Source: Rhizobium sp. BK196
GTDB taxonomy: Bacteria; Pseudomonadota; Alphaproteobacteria; Rhizobiales; Rhizobiaceae
Assembly (NCBI RefSeq): GCF_014193255.1
Contig: NZ_JACHZB010000001.1
Coordinates: 900,018 to 964,017 of the forward strand
Length of the DNA: 64,000 nt
Direction of reading: 5' to 3'
Shown here piece by piece: positions 55,026 through 63,504 of this stretch (position 1 is its first letter; each line of letters starts with the position of its first letter). The notes under the pieces are model-generated. The model ran no database searches. It saw only the letters and a program-made list of their open reading frames with translations, and was not told where the DNA came from. The position numbers and the translations under genes are program-made.

Positions 55026-55628
55026 TCAGACCGGCTCGGCAACCCATTCGCCGTTCATTGCATCATCCCAATGGCGGCGACACAGCGAAACATATTTCTC
55101 GTTCCCGCCGACATCGATCTGCGCGCCCTCATGCAACACCTTGCCTTCGGTATCGAGCCGCACGACCATGGTCGCCTTGCGCCCGCAATGGCAGATGGTG
55201 CGCACTTCCCGCATCTCGTCGGCAATCGCCAGCAGTTCCTGCGAAGCCGGGAAGAGCTTGCCCTGGAAATCCGTCCTCAGGCCGTAGACCATCACGGGAA
55301 TACCAAGCCGGTCGACCACGCGGGCAAGCTGCCAGACATGATCGCGCGTCATGAAATGCGCCTCATCGACGAAGACGCAGGAGATCGCCTGTCCTTCGCT
55401 GCTGAGTTCGCGGACCAGCGCGTAGAGATCACTGTCACCCTCGAAAGGAATGGCCTCTGCTTCGAGCCCGATACGTGAACCGATAACGCCCCGGCCCACC
55501 CGATCGTCGAAGGCAGCGATCAAGAGAACCGTGCGCATGCCGCGCTCCTGATAGTTATAGGAGGCCTGCAGCAGCATGGTGGACTTGCCGGCATTCATCG
55601 TCGAGTAGTTGAAATAGAGCTTTGCCAT
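55026..55628 (-). CDS. tdk: Thymidine kinase
   Basis: This 200-residue enzyme phosphorylates thymidine in the salvage pathway. It has the P-loop STMNAGKSTMLLQ, the lasso-region Asp in DEAHFM, and a zinc site with CHCGRKA and CRRHW (four ligands). The ATG at 55628 follows GGAGAATCCG, the best ribosome site. Length equals the family norm. A feedback-inhibition role is expected, as in the family. Confidence 0.95.
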   Translation of the reverse strand: MAKLYFNYSTMNAGKSTMLLQASYNYQERGMRTVLLIAAFDDRVGRGVIGSRIGLEAEAIPFEGDSDLYALVRELSSEGQAISCVFVDEAHFMTRDHVWQLARVVDRLGIPVMVYGLRTDFQGKLFPASQELLAIADEMREVRTICHCGRKATMVVRLDTEGKVLHEGAQIDVGGNEKYVSLCRRHWDDAMNGEWVAEPV

Positions 55629-55860
55629 CGGATTCTCCTTATCTGGCTTCTTGAAAGCTGGAGAACGCAAAGAAAAGCCCCGGCAAATCGATAGTCACAG
55701 GAAATCCGGCGATGAAATCGCCAAAAGCCTTGCAATTCAGGCTTTCCCAAAATGCGGCACGTCGCAATCACATAGTCCGGAACGCCGCAAACGCGCCGAG
55801 ATCGCTTGTAAAACTGGTCTATTGATGGTTGGCTTGGGAACGTAAGACTGGGAGTCTAAA

Positions 55861-56817
55861 ATGAAAACAACAAGCGCATTCAAACTCGTCACCGCAACTG
55901 CGATCGCTGCCCTCTCCGTCGCGACGGCTGCTTTCTCCGCAGATCCTGAAAGCTGCTCCACCGTCCATCTCTCGGACATCGGCTGGACGGACGTCACGTC
56001 CACCACTGCGACCGCTTCTCTGCTTCTCAAGAAGCTCGGTTATGAGACCGATATCAAGGTTCTCTCCCTGCCGGTCACCTACACCTCGATGAAGAATAAG
56101 GACATCGACGTCTTCCTCGGCAACTGGATGCAGTCACAGAAGGCAGATATCCAGCCCTATCTCGACGACAAGTCAGTCGAGTCCTACGGTCCGAACCTCG
56201 TCGGCGCCAAGTACACGCTGGCGACCAATGCAAAGGGCGCCGAACTCGGCATCAAGGACTTCAAGGATATCGCTGCTCACAAGGACGATCTCGAGGGCAA
56301 GATCTACGGCATCGAGCCCGGCAATGACGGCAACCGCCACGTCATCGACATGATCGACAAGAACACCTTCGGAATGAAGGAGATGGAACTGGTCGAATCC
56401 TCCGAGCAGGGCATGCTGGCGCAGGTTGCCCGCGCCGAGAAAGATGGCAAGCCCATCGTCTTCCTCGGTTGGGAACCGCATCCGATGAATACCAACTTCA
56501 AGATGACCTATCTGTCGGGTGGCGACGACACCTTCGGACCGAATTTCGGCGGCGCCGAAGTTTATACCAACGTGCGTGCCGGCTATCTCAGCGAGTGCCC
56601 GAACGTCGGGACATTGATCAAGAATCTCAAGTTCTCCCTGAAAATGGAGAACGAGATCATGAACAAGATCCTGAATGACGGCGAAGATCCGGAAAAGGCA
56701 GCGGGCGAATGGCTGAAGGCCAATCCGTCCACGGTCGAACCCTGGCTTGCCGGCGTCAAGACACGCGACGGCAGCGGCGATGGCCTGGCGGCTGTCAAGT
56801 CCGGCCTCGGCCTCTGA
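55861..56817 (+). CDS. choX: Choline ABC transporter, substrate-binding protein
   Basis: The 318-residue periplasmic protein has a signal peptide (to about AAFSA, residue 27). The glycine-betaine/choline-binding fold is of the ChoX type: DIGWTDVTSTTATASLLLKKLGYE, VFLGNWMQSQKADIQPYLDD, GIEPGNDGNRHVIDMIDKN, and FLGWEPHPMNTNFKMTYLSGGDD. Aromatic residues Trp and Tyr in these motifs form the cation box. It begins the choXWV operon; a terminator-like hairpin follows at 56828-56858. Confidence 0.94.
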   Translation: MKTTSAFKLVTATAIAALSVATAAFSADPESCSTVHLSDIGWTDVTSTTATASLLLKKLGYETDIKVLSLPVTYTSMKNKDIDVFLGNWMQSQKADIQPYLDDKSVESYGPNLVGAKYTLATNAKGAELGIKDFKDIAAHKDDLEGKIYGIEPGNDGNRHVIDMIDKNTFGMKEMELVESSEQGMLAQVARAEKDGKPIVFLGWEPHPMNTNFKMTYLSGGDDTFGPNFGGAEVYTNVRAGYLSECPNVGTLIKNLKFSLKMENEIMNKILNDGEDPEKAAGEWLKANPSTVEPWLAGVKTRDGSGDGLAAVKSGLGL

Positions 56818-56827
56818 TGAAATGACC

Positions 56828-56858
56828 GGGGCGGATCTGCCGCCCCGTTTTCGTTTTC
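56828..56858 (+). terminator. Intercistronic hairpin between choX and choW
   Basis: CGGGGCGG (56828-56835) and CCGCCCCG (56841-56848) form a stem around ATCTG, followed by TTTTCGTTTTC. It sits between the binding-protein gene and choW, where it may lower permease and ATPase expression relative to choX. Confidence 0.75.
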
Positions 56859-56895
56859 ATCCCGATCTTCGTTCTCAAAAAGACAGGCGCGCCTC

Positions 56896-57741
56896 GTGAA
56901 TTGGATCACTGACGCTAAAATTCCCATTGGTCCTTGGGCCAAGTCCTTTGTCGATTGGCTGACATCGAACGGCGAATGGTTCTTCAACCAACTCTCCGCG
57001 CTGTTGTCGCACGTCATCAATGCCTTGCTTTTCGTGCTGCAGACACCCAATCCGCTGATTGCCATCCTTGCCATCAGCCTCCTCGCCTGGTGGCTGCGCC
57101 GGTCGATTACAGTGGCGGTCTTCACCTGTCTTGGACTGCTGCTCATCATGAACCAGGGCTACTGGAAGGAGACGACGGAAACACTGGCGCTCGTGCTCGC
57201 TGCGACCTTCGTCAGCATGGTGATCGGCATTCCGCTCGGCATTGCGGCTGCCCGCCGCGCCTGGATCTATGCCGCCATGCGGCCCGTTCTGGACCTCATG
57301 CAGACCATTCCTACTTTCGTTTATCTCATTCCAGCGCTTATCCTTTTCGGCCTCGGCATGGTGCCGGGCCTGATCGCAACCGTCATCTTCGCCATCCCGG
57401 CCCCCATCCGCCTCACCCGCCTCGGTATCATCTCGACGCCCCCCTCCCTCGTCGAAGCCGCCGTCGCCTTCGGCGCGACGCCGATCCAGGTTCTGCGCAA
57501 GGTCGAGCTGCCCTTTGCAACGCCGCAGATCATGGCTGGCCTGACACAGACCATCATGCTCTCCCTCTCGATGGTCGTCATCGCCGCCCTCGTTGGCGCT
57601 CCCGGTCTCGGCGTACCGGTCGTGCGTGCCTTGAACACCGTCAACATCGCCAAGGGTTTTGAGGCCGGCTTCTGCATCGTCATCCTGGCAATCATTCTCG
57701 ACCGCATGTTCCGCACCGCAGGCGAAGGAGACGGCGCATGA
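56896..57741 (+). CDS. choW: Choline ABC transporter, permease
   Basis: This 281-residue inner-membrane permease matches the ProW/ChoW type. The EAA loop with AAVAFGATPIQVLRKVELPFATPQIMAGLTQTIMLSLSMVVIAALVGAPGLG lies near 190-240. Several helices precede it. The GTG at 56896 follows AGGCGCGCC. It overlaps choV by 4 bases, so the two are coupled. Confidence 0.93.
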   Translation: MNWITDAKIPIGPWAKSFVDWLTSNGEWFFNQLSALLSHVINALLFVLQTPNPLIAILAISLLAWWLRRSITVAVFTCLGLLLIMNQGYWKETTETLALVLAATFVSMVIGIPLGIAAARRAWIYAAMRPVLDLMQTIPTFVYLIPALILFGLGMVPGLIATVIFAIPAPIRLTRLGIISTPPSLVEAAVAFGATPIQVLRKVELPFATPQIMAGLTQTIMLSLSMVVIAALVGAPGLGVPVVRALNTVNIAKGFEAGFCIVILAIILDRMFRTAGEGDGA

Positions 57742-58784
57742 CCGCGGTCAGTTTCAGAGACGTCAACATCATCTTCGGCGATCGGCCGGAAATTGGGCTC
57801 GCCATGGTCGATCAGGGTCGCTCACGCGACGAGATCGGCGCCGAGACCGGCCTTGTTCTGGGTGTCGCCAATGCCTCGCTGACCATCGAGGAAGGCGAGA
57901 TCCTCGTGCTGATGGGCCTCTCGGGTTCCGGCAAGTCGACGCTCCTGCGTGCTGTCAACGGGCTTGCGCCCGTTGTGCGCGGCGACGTCGCCGTTTCGGC
58001 GGCAACGGGACCGGTAAACCCCTACAAATGCAATGCCAAAGCGCTGCGCGACCTGCGCACGCATACGGTCTCCATGGTGTTCCAGCAGTTCGCCCTTCTG
58101 CCCTGGCGCACCGTTGCAGAGAATGTCGGCTTCGGCCTCGAGTTAGCGGGTGTGCGGGAGGCAGAGCGCAAGAGCCGGGTCGGCGAACAGCTCGAACTCG
58201 TCAACCTGACGAAATGGGCGGACCGTAAGGTCAACGAGCTCTCCGGCGGCATGCAGCAGCGCGTCGGCCTTGCCCGCGCCTTTGCCACCGGCGCTCCGAT
58301 CCTGCTGATGGACGAGCCGTTCTCCGCGCTCGATCCGCTGATCCGCACGCGACTGCAGGACGAGTTGCTGGAATTCCAGCGGCGGCTGAAGAAAACCATC
58401 CTCTTCGTCAGCCACGATCTTGACGAGGCTTTCCGCATCGGCAACCGCATAGCGATCATGGAGGGCGGGCGGATCATCCAGTGCGGAACGCCGCAGGAGA
58501 TCGTCAAGAACCCAGCCGATCAATATGTCGCCGATTTCGTGCAGAATATGAACCCGATCAACATGCTAATGGCTTCCGACGTCATGCAGCCCGGGCTTGG
58601 CGATGCGGCAATCGGCATGTCGGTCAGTGCCACCGCACGCCCAACGACGCCGCTTGTCGACATCCTTGACTCCCTCTCCCGCCAGCCCGGCAGTATCGGC
58701 GTGGTCGACAACGGCCAGATCATCGGCACGATCTCGGCGCAGGATGTCGTCACCGGCCTCACGCGGCACAGGCGGAAGGAATAA
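57738..58784 (+). CDS. choV: Choline ABC transporter, ATP-binding protein
   Basis: The 348-residue ATPase has Walker A GLSGSGKSTLL (about residue 62), the Q-loop FQQFALLPWRT, signature LSGGMQQRVGLARA, Walker B ILLMDEPFSALDP and switch His in FVSHDLDEA. A C-terminal extension of about 60 residues resembles a single CBS-like motif (PLVDILDSLSRQPGSIGVVDNGQIIG). It is the final gene of choXWV; the next gene is separated by repeat copy B. Confidence 0.94.
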   Translation: MTAVSFRDVNIIFGDRPEIGLAMVDQGRSRDEIGAETGLVLGVANASLTIEEGEILVLMGLSGSGKSTLLRAVNGLAPVVRGDVAVSAATGPVNPYKCNAKALRDLRTHTVSMVFQQFALLPWRTVAENVGFGLELAGVREAERKSRVGEQLELVNLTKWADRKVNELSGGMQQRVGLARAFATGAPILLMDEPFSALDPLIRTRLQDELLEFQRRLKKTILFVSHDLDEAFRIGNRIAIMEGGRIIQCGTPQEIVKNPADQYVADFVQNMNPINMLMASDVMQPGLGDAAIGMSVSATARPTTPLVDILDSLSRQPGSIGVVDNGQIIGTISAQDVVTGLTRHRRKE

Positions 58785-58887
58785 GCACGTCGCGCAAGGT
58801 GTGCGGCGGTTTTGCGGTGGCGGCATGCTTAAAGCAAAGAGGTGAAGCGTGGGGCAGGCGAATCTTGGAGATCGCGACACGCTTTAG
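58782..58887. repeat. Two-hairpin intergenic repeat, copy B
   Basis: It has the same layout as copy A at 21017-21119. The first hairpin has CGCAA/TTGCG around GGTGTGCGGCGGT. A linker CTTAAAGCAAAGAGGTGAAGCG follows, and then a second stem AAGCGTG/CACGCTT. The terminal base of the choV stop region is at its edge. It lies between choV and the HugZ-like gene. Confidence 0.72.
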
Positions 58888-58924
58888 ACTTGATCCCTTC
58901 ACTCCGCTTTGCCACAACGCGAGT

Positions 58925-59674
58925 ATGAAAGAACCGTTCTCTACGCTCCGCAAAACCGACGATGAGGCCCGCAAGCTGGCGCGCACCCTCTTGCGGTCCG
59001 CCCGCTATGCGGCCCTCGCCGTTCTCGATCCTGAAACCGGCTTTCCCTTTGCAAGCCGGGTTCTGCTCGGCACCGACATAGACGGCGTGCCCGTTATCCT
59101 CGTTTCCGCGCTCTCGACCCACACGAAAGCGCTTGCCGCCGACGCCAGGGCTTCGCTCCTGACCGGTGAGCCCGGCAAAGGCGATCCGCTCGCCTATCCC
59201 CGCCTGACGACCCAATGCCGTGCGGAACAGGTGGAGCGGGATACGCCCCTCCACGCGCGCATCCGCACCCGTTTTCTCAGCCGTCATGCCAAAGCGGCAC
59301 TCTATATCGATTTCTCGGATTTCCGTTTCTTCCGCCTCATCCCGCAATCGGCCAGTCTCAATGGCGGATTCGGCCGAGCTTACGTTTTGAACGGGAGCGA
59401 TCTCGTGATTCACTCCCTGGCAAATGATGACATCGCCGAAAAAGCTGAGGCTGCAGTGCAAGATTTAGTAGTGCGCCATCCGGACCTGCTGTCAGCGCTG
59501 ACATCGAGGCTGAAGGCCTCTGAAGCGGGTCCCTGGCGCATCTGTGGGGTCGATTCCGCGGGTTTCGATATGATTTCAGGTGACTTATTGATGCGTTGCG
59601 AGTTCGACACACCCGCAGAGGACATAGATCACATTTGTTCAAACATATCTAAAATAGCATACCTGATACCTTAA
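58925..59674 (+). CDS. HugZ-like heme-related pyridoxamine-oxidase-fold protein
   Basis: This 249-residue protein has a split-barrel fold like pyridoxamine 5'-phosphate oxidase (FASRVLLGTDIDGVPVILVSALSTHTKALAADARASLLTGEPGKGDPLAYPRLTTQCRAEQV). It then has the C-terminal DUF2470-like half (DFRFFRLIPQSASLNGGFGRAYVL; VSGADMISGDLLMRCEFD). HugZ proteins degrade heme in some bacteria; that activity is not shown here. It follows choV across repeat B and precedes the NolR-like gene. Confidence 0.75.
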   Translation: MKEPFSTLRKTDDEARKLARTLLRSARYAALAVLDPETGFPFASRVLLGTDIDGVPVILVSALSTHTKALAADARASLLTGEPGKGDPLAYPRLTTQCRAEQVERDTPLHARIRTRFLSRHAKAALYIDFSDFRFFRLIPQSASLNGGFGRAYVLNGSDLVIHSLANDDIAEKAEAAVQDLVVRHPDLLSALTSRLKASEAGPWRICGVDSAGFDMISGDLLMRCEFDTPAEDIDHICSNISKIAYLIP

Positions 59675-59675
59675 A

Positions 59676-59691
59676 TTTAGGTATATACAAT
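59676..59691 (+). promoter_or_regulatory. NolR-type box (upstream copy)
   Basis: TTTAG, nine bases and AT match the NolR consensus (A/T)TTAG-N9-A(T/A). It lies 98 bases upstream of the NolR-like start codon, just after the HugZ-like stop. A second match lies at 59774-59789. Confidence 0.5.
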
Positions 59692-59715
59692 CTTCGAGCC
59701 CAATTGCTAGTTTTC

Positions 59716-59743
59716 GCCGTCAGTCAAAGAACCGTCTGACGGC
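59716..59743 (+). promoter_or_regulatory. Stem-loop upstream of the NolR-like gene
   Basis: GCCGTCAG (59716-59723) and CTGACGGC (59736-59743) form a perfect 8-base stem with a 12-base loop. No T run follows. It may be a HugZ-like transcript end or a 5' leader element of the regulator. Confidence 0.4.
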
Positions 59744-59773
59744 CTGTGCCTGTACGGATGATGTACGTTTCGC

Positions 59774-59789
59774 ATTAGGAAGAAAAAAT
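59774..59789 (+). promoter_or_regulatory. NolR-type box overlapping the start region
   Basis: ATTAG, nine bases and AT match the NolR consensus and end at the base before the ATG at 59790. Binding here would block the ribosome site and likely repress the gene (autoregulation, inference). Confidence 0.5.
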
Positions 59790-60107
59790 ATGGAAACCTC
59801 TGATTTGGCCGAGCACACCAATGTGGCGGCAGCTTTATTATCGGCCATGGCCAACCCCAAGCGTTTGCTGATCCTCACCAGCCTGGTAAAGGGAGAAGTG
59901 CCTGTCGGCATCCTCGCTACCCAGGTCGGCCTGAGCCAGTCGGCCCTCTCCCAGCATCTGTCGAAATTGCGCGCTCAGAAGCTGGTCAAGACCCGTCGTG
60001 ATGCACAGACGATTTACTATTCCAGCAACTCCGAGCCTGTCATGAAGATCCTCGCAACGCTCGAGGATATCTACGTGACCGAGAACCGGAGTAGGTCTGC
60101 AGCCTGA
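59790..60107 (+). CDS. nolR: NolR-like ArsR-family regulator
   Basis: This 105-residue winged helix-turn-helix protein contains SAMANPKRLLILTSLVKGEVPVGILATQVGLSQSALSQHLSKLRAQKLVKTRRDAQTIYYSS. From memory this is very close to NolR of S. meliloti, with the recognition helix SQSALSQHLSKLR identical. NolR represses nodulation genes and controls growth-related genes in rhizobia. It lacks the ArsR metal-binding Cys motif. Two NolR-type boxes precede it. A strong terminator follows at 60202-60233. Confidence 0.78.
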   Translation: METSDLAEHTNVAAALLSAMANPKRLLILTSLVKGEVPVGILATQVGLSQSALSQHLSKLRAQKLVKTRRDAQTIYYSSNSEPVMKILATLEDIYVTENRSRSAA

Positions 60108-60175
60108 TGTTAGTGCTGACATGATGTCAGTCTGAGCAACGCTCCAAGGAGATGTTTCCGCGGACGCTGCTTACG

Positions 60176-60662
60176 TTATTTCAGCACGTGAAGACTTAGA
60201 GGCCGGCAATTCGCAAGAATTGCCGGCTTTGTTGCTTGGACGACCATCAGGCCGTGGTCCGAGCTCTTCTCGCCCCAGGGCAACGGCAGGAACTGCGTGA
60301 AGTCGTTGTTGTAGCCGAACTGGCGCTCGGCGGCCTTGCCGTTGAGTTTTGGCGACATCGAATTCCGGGCTGTCGGCAAAGAGAGCGTCACCCCAACGAA
60401 CGAGAATCTGGCGCTCGTAATCATCAGGCCAGTGGTCGGCAGTGTCACGCACACGCTTCAGCTCCGTGAAAGTGAGCGTCGACTCGGCAGCTTCAGCCCT
60501 CGTTGCTTCGAGCGCCGGCGCAAGAGCGGCGGCGCCCATGGCTGCGATAAAGCCCTTCAGGACGGTACGGCGACGAACGCCTTCTTCGAGAATGGTGCCG
60601 TAGCTCGGCGCAAATACACGCCGCGGATTGGGACGCGGCCTGGTTTTCTGGCGGTCTGTCAT
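60176..60662 (-). pseudogene. Broken PhoX-family (DUF839) phosphatase fragment
   Basis: The fragment begins MTDRQKTRPRPNPRRVFAPS, with a twin-arginine signal (VRRRTVLKGFIAAMGAAAL). It reads a PhoX-like sequence to EFDVAKTQ, then shifts frame. In the other frame LNGKAAERQFGYNNDFTQFLPLPWG and SSDHGLMVV continue the PhoX homology. One extra A in the run at 60347-60350 explains the shift. Homology ends at the perfect hairpin 60202-60227. Only about 150 of roughly 600 residues remain. Confidence 0.8.
60202..60233 (+). terminator. Strong terminator after the NolR-like gene, inside the phoX remnant
   Basis: GCCGGCAATTC and GAATTGCCGGC form a perfect 11-base stem with a GCAA loop, followed by TTTGTTG on the plus strand. 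It is the best terminator candidate for the NolR-like gene and marks the point where the phoX homology stops. Confidence 0.8.
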
Positions 60663-60909
60663 GACTACCTCCGGTAAAAACGGTTGAATTTCAAGGAAAT
60701 GAATGAAACGCCCTCGGCCATTGCGGCCATCGATTTTCGTAGCAATGCCCGGCAAAGAATTGATGACGTCCGAAGTGTCCGGGAGCTGCAGACAGCTGTG
60801 CTTCTTCGGCTTGACGCCTTGCCAAGCGCTGATAATTTGACCGGGCAGTAAATATAAACGGCGCCAAGCCTAAAACGGGAATGGCCTCCCCAACGGCCAG
60901 GAGAACAGC

Positions 60910-62238
60910 ATGTCCAACCGCCTGAATGCAACGCCAAACGACCTTCGCGCCTTTTGGATGCCTTTTACCGCGAACCGCCAGTTCAAGAAGGAACCGCGCC
61001 TCTTCGTGAGCGCGAAGGATATGTACTACCAAACCCATGACGGCCGTCAGGTTCTGGACGGTACGGCTGGCCTCTGGTGCGTGAATGCCGGACACTGCCG
61101 CCCGAAGATCACCGAGGCGATCCGCGAACAGGCCGGCGAACTCGATTATGCTCCGGCCTTCCAGCTCGGCCATCCCAAGGCTTTCGAACTCGCCAACCGC
61201 CTGGTCGACATCGCCCCCGAGGGCATGGATCACGTCCTCTACACCAATTCCGGTTCTGAATCGGTGGAAACGGCGCTCAAGGTGGCGCTCGCCTATCACC
61301 GCGTGAAGGGCAATGGCTCACGCTTCCGTTTGATCGGTCGCGAGCGTGGCTATCATGGCGTGAATTTCGGCGGCATCTCCGTTGGCGGCATCGTCACCAA
61401 CCGCAAGATGTTCGGCACGCTGCTGACCGGCGTCGACCACATGCCGCACACCCATCTGCCAGGCAAGAACAACTTCACCCGCGGCGAACCCGAAATTGGC
61501 GGCGATATCGCGACCGAACTCGAGCGCATCGTCACCCTGCATGACGCTTCCACGGTCGCCGCCGTCATCGTCGAGCCGGTCGCCGGCTCTACCGGCGTGC
61601 TCATTCCCCCGAAGGGCTATCTGCAGAAGCTGCGTGAGATCTGCACCAAGCACGGTATCCTGCTGATCTTCGACGAGGTCATCACCGGCTTCGGCCGCCT
61701 CGGCGCTCCCTTCGCCGCCCAATATTACGACGTAAAGCCCGATATCATCACCACCGCCAAGGGCCTGACCAACGGCGTCATCCCGATGGGCGCCGTCTTC
61801 GTGACCTCGGAAATCCATGATGCCTTCATGAACGGCCCCGAACATATGATCGAGTTCTTCCACGGCTATACCTATTCCGGCAACCCGATCGCTTCGGCCG
61901 CAGCACTTGCAACGCTCGACACCTACAAGGAAGAGGGCCTGCTGACGCGCGCAGCCGAACTCTCCGACTACTGGGCCGATGCGCTGCATTCGTTGAAGGA
62001 TTGCCCCAACGTCATCGACATCAGAAACACAGGCCTCATCGGCGCCATCGAACTCGACCCAATCGCCGGCGAGCCGACTAAGCGCGCCTTCACGGCCTTC
62101 CTCAAGGCTTACGAAAGCGGTCTGCTGATCCGCACAACAGGCGATATCATCGCTCTCTCGCCACCGCTGATCATCGAGAAGAAGCATATCGACGAACTCT
62201 TCGGCAAACTGCGTACGATCCTGCAGAACAACATCTGA
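60910..62238 (+). CDS. Omega-amino acid-pyruvate aminotransferase (class III)
   Basis: This 442-residue PLP-dependent class III aminotransferase matches beta-alanine/omega-amino acid-pyruvate enzymes: FWMPFTANRQFKKEPRLFVSAKDMYY, GLWCVNAGHCRPKITEA, YTNSGSESVETALKVALAYHR, and the PLP-lysine region DEVITGFGRLGAPFAAQYYDVKPDIITTAKGLTNGVIPMGAVF. It likely uses pyruvate as amino acceptor. A GGAGAACAGC site precedes the ATG. Specific substrate not determined from sequence. Confidence 0.93.
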   Translation: MSNRLNATPNDLRAFWMPFTANRQFKKEPRLFVSAKDMYYQTHDGRQVLDGTAGLWCVNAGHCRPKITEAIREQAGELDYAPAFQLGHPKAFELANRLVDIAPEGMDHVLYTNSGSESVETALKVALAYHRVKGNGSRFRLIGRERGYHGVNFGGISVGGIVTNRKMFGTLLTGVDHMPHTHLPGKNNFTRGEPEIGGDIATELERIVTLHDASTVAAVIVEPVAGSTGVLIPPKGYLQKLREICTKHGILLIFDEVITGFGRLGAPFAAQYYDVKPDIITTAKGLTNGVIPMGAVFVTSEIHDAFMNGPEHMIEFFHGYTYSGNPIASAAALATLDTYKEEGLLTRAAELSDYWADALHSLKDCPNVIDIRNTGLIGAIELDPIAGEPTKRAFTAFLKAYESGLLIRTTGDIIALSPPLIIEKKHIDELFGKLRTILQNNI

Positions 62239-62259
62239 GTTCAATCCCAAGTGAATTCG

Positions 62260-62290
62260 AGGGCGAGGCTCCGGCTTCGCCCTTTCTTTT
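62260..62290 (+). terminator. Terminator after the aminotransferase gene
   Basis: AGGGCGA (62260-62266) pairs with TCGCCCT (62277-62283), with inner GGC/GCT pairing, and is followed by TTCTTTTG. It lies between the aminotransferase and hydrolase genes. Confidence 0.75.
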
Positions 62291-62374
62291 GATATCGGAG
62301 ACCTCGATCGCGTTATCGGTCTCCAACCTCGGGGATTTCCTCCAGACAGGGCAAATCAACCCAATGGAGATCCC

Positions 62375-63433
62375 ATGCCGAGACTTGCCTTTATCCTCCC
62401 CCTGCTTCTCCTGCTTGTATCAGCAGCACATGCGGGAACCGGTTTCCGCGAAACCACCCTGTCCGGCAAAAGCGTCGATCACCCGATGCATGTCAGCATC
62501 TGGTATCCGACAGCGTCTGACGCCACACCGGTCCTTCTCGGCGAAACACCGGCCTTCATCGGCCAACCTGTAATCAAGGACGCCGAGCCTACAGCCGGCC
62601 CGCATCCGCTGGTCGTCCTCTCCCATGGTTATGGCGGCAGCTGGCGTAACCTCGCCTGGCTTGCCGCCGATCTCGTTGACGCAGGCTATGTCGTCGCCGC
62701 GCCCGATCATCCCGGTACGACGACATTCGATATGCGGAAGCCCGACGCTGTAGAACTGTGGAAGCGCCCCGGCGATCTCAGCCGCGTGATCGATGCGCTG
62801 CTGGACAATCCTGGTCTGTCGGGCGGCGTAGCATCCGATCGGATTGCCGCCATCGGCCATTCGCTCGGCGGCTGGACGGTCTTCGAATTGGCGGGCGGCC
62901 GTTTCGATGCAGCCAAGGTGGCAAAGAATTGCCTGGCTGAATTCAGCCCGATCTATTGCAAAATATTCGAAGCGCTCGGCATCGGGCGCGATGCGGCCTC
63001 CAATGCGGCGATGGCCGCCAATCTCGGTGATGCAAGAATTCGTGCGGTCGTGACACTTGATCTCGGCCCCGGTCGCGGACTAACACCAGCAAGCCTTGCG
63101 GCAATCCATGTCCCCGTCATGGTGCTAGGTGCTGCTGCGGATGTCGACGCGGATATGGCAACCAAGGCGGACATAGCCGCTACCAACATGGATTCCGGCT
63201 ACGTAGCCCGCTATCTGCCGTCAGCAACCACCACTTACAGCCTTGTCCCCGGATCGCTGCATTTCAGCTTCATGCAGCCCTGCAAACCTGGCGCCGCCCA
63301 GCTTATCGAGAAGGAAGCGCCAGGCGAGAGCATCGTCTGTCGGGACGGTATGGGCGCGGACCGAGAAGTTATTCATCGGCAGGTTGCCAGCATGGTCACC
63401 GATTTCCTGGGAAAGGCACTCCCTCGACAATAG
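62375..63433 (+). CDS. Secreted alpha/beta hydrolase (dienelactone-hydrolase-like)
   Basis: This 352-residue protein has a signal peptide (residues 1-20, cleaved near AHAG) and an alpha/beta hydrolase fold. The fold shows PLVVLSHGYGGSWRN (oxyanion region), the nucleophile elbow in GHSLGG (near residue 167), and a C-terminal His in the FSFMQPCKPG / SLHFSF region. Cys residues may form a disulfide. It is likely periplasmic; the substrate is unknown. Confidence 0.85.
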   Translation: MPRLAFILPLLLLLVSAAHAGTGFRETTLSGKSVDHPMHVSIWYPTASDATPVLLGETPAFIGQPVIKDAEPTAGPHPLVVLSHGYGGSWRNLAWLAADLVDAGYVVAAPDHPGTTTFDMRKPDAVELWKRPGDLSRVIDALLDNPGLSGGVASDRIAAIGHSLGGWTVFELAGGRFDAAKVAKNCLAEFSPIYCKIFEALGIGRDAASNAAMAANLGDARIRAVVTLDLGPGRGLTPASLAAIHVPVMVLGAAADVDADMATKADIAATNMDSGYVARYLPSATTTYSLVPGSLHFSFMQPCKPGAAQLIEKEAPGESIVCRDGMGADREVIHRQVASMVTDFLGKALPRQ

Positions 63434-63504
63434 CGCAGGTCCTCATCTCCGGAGCTTCGGCGGACCAAATCCCCGCAGACTCTTGTCATGAAAATAGGAT
63501 TGCC

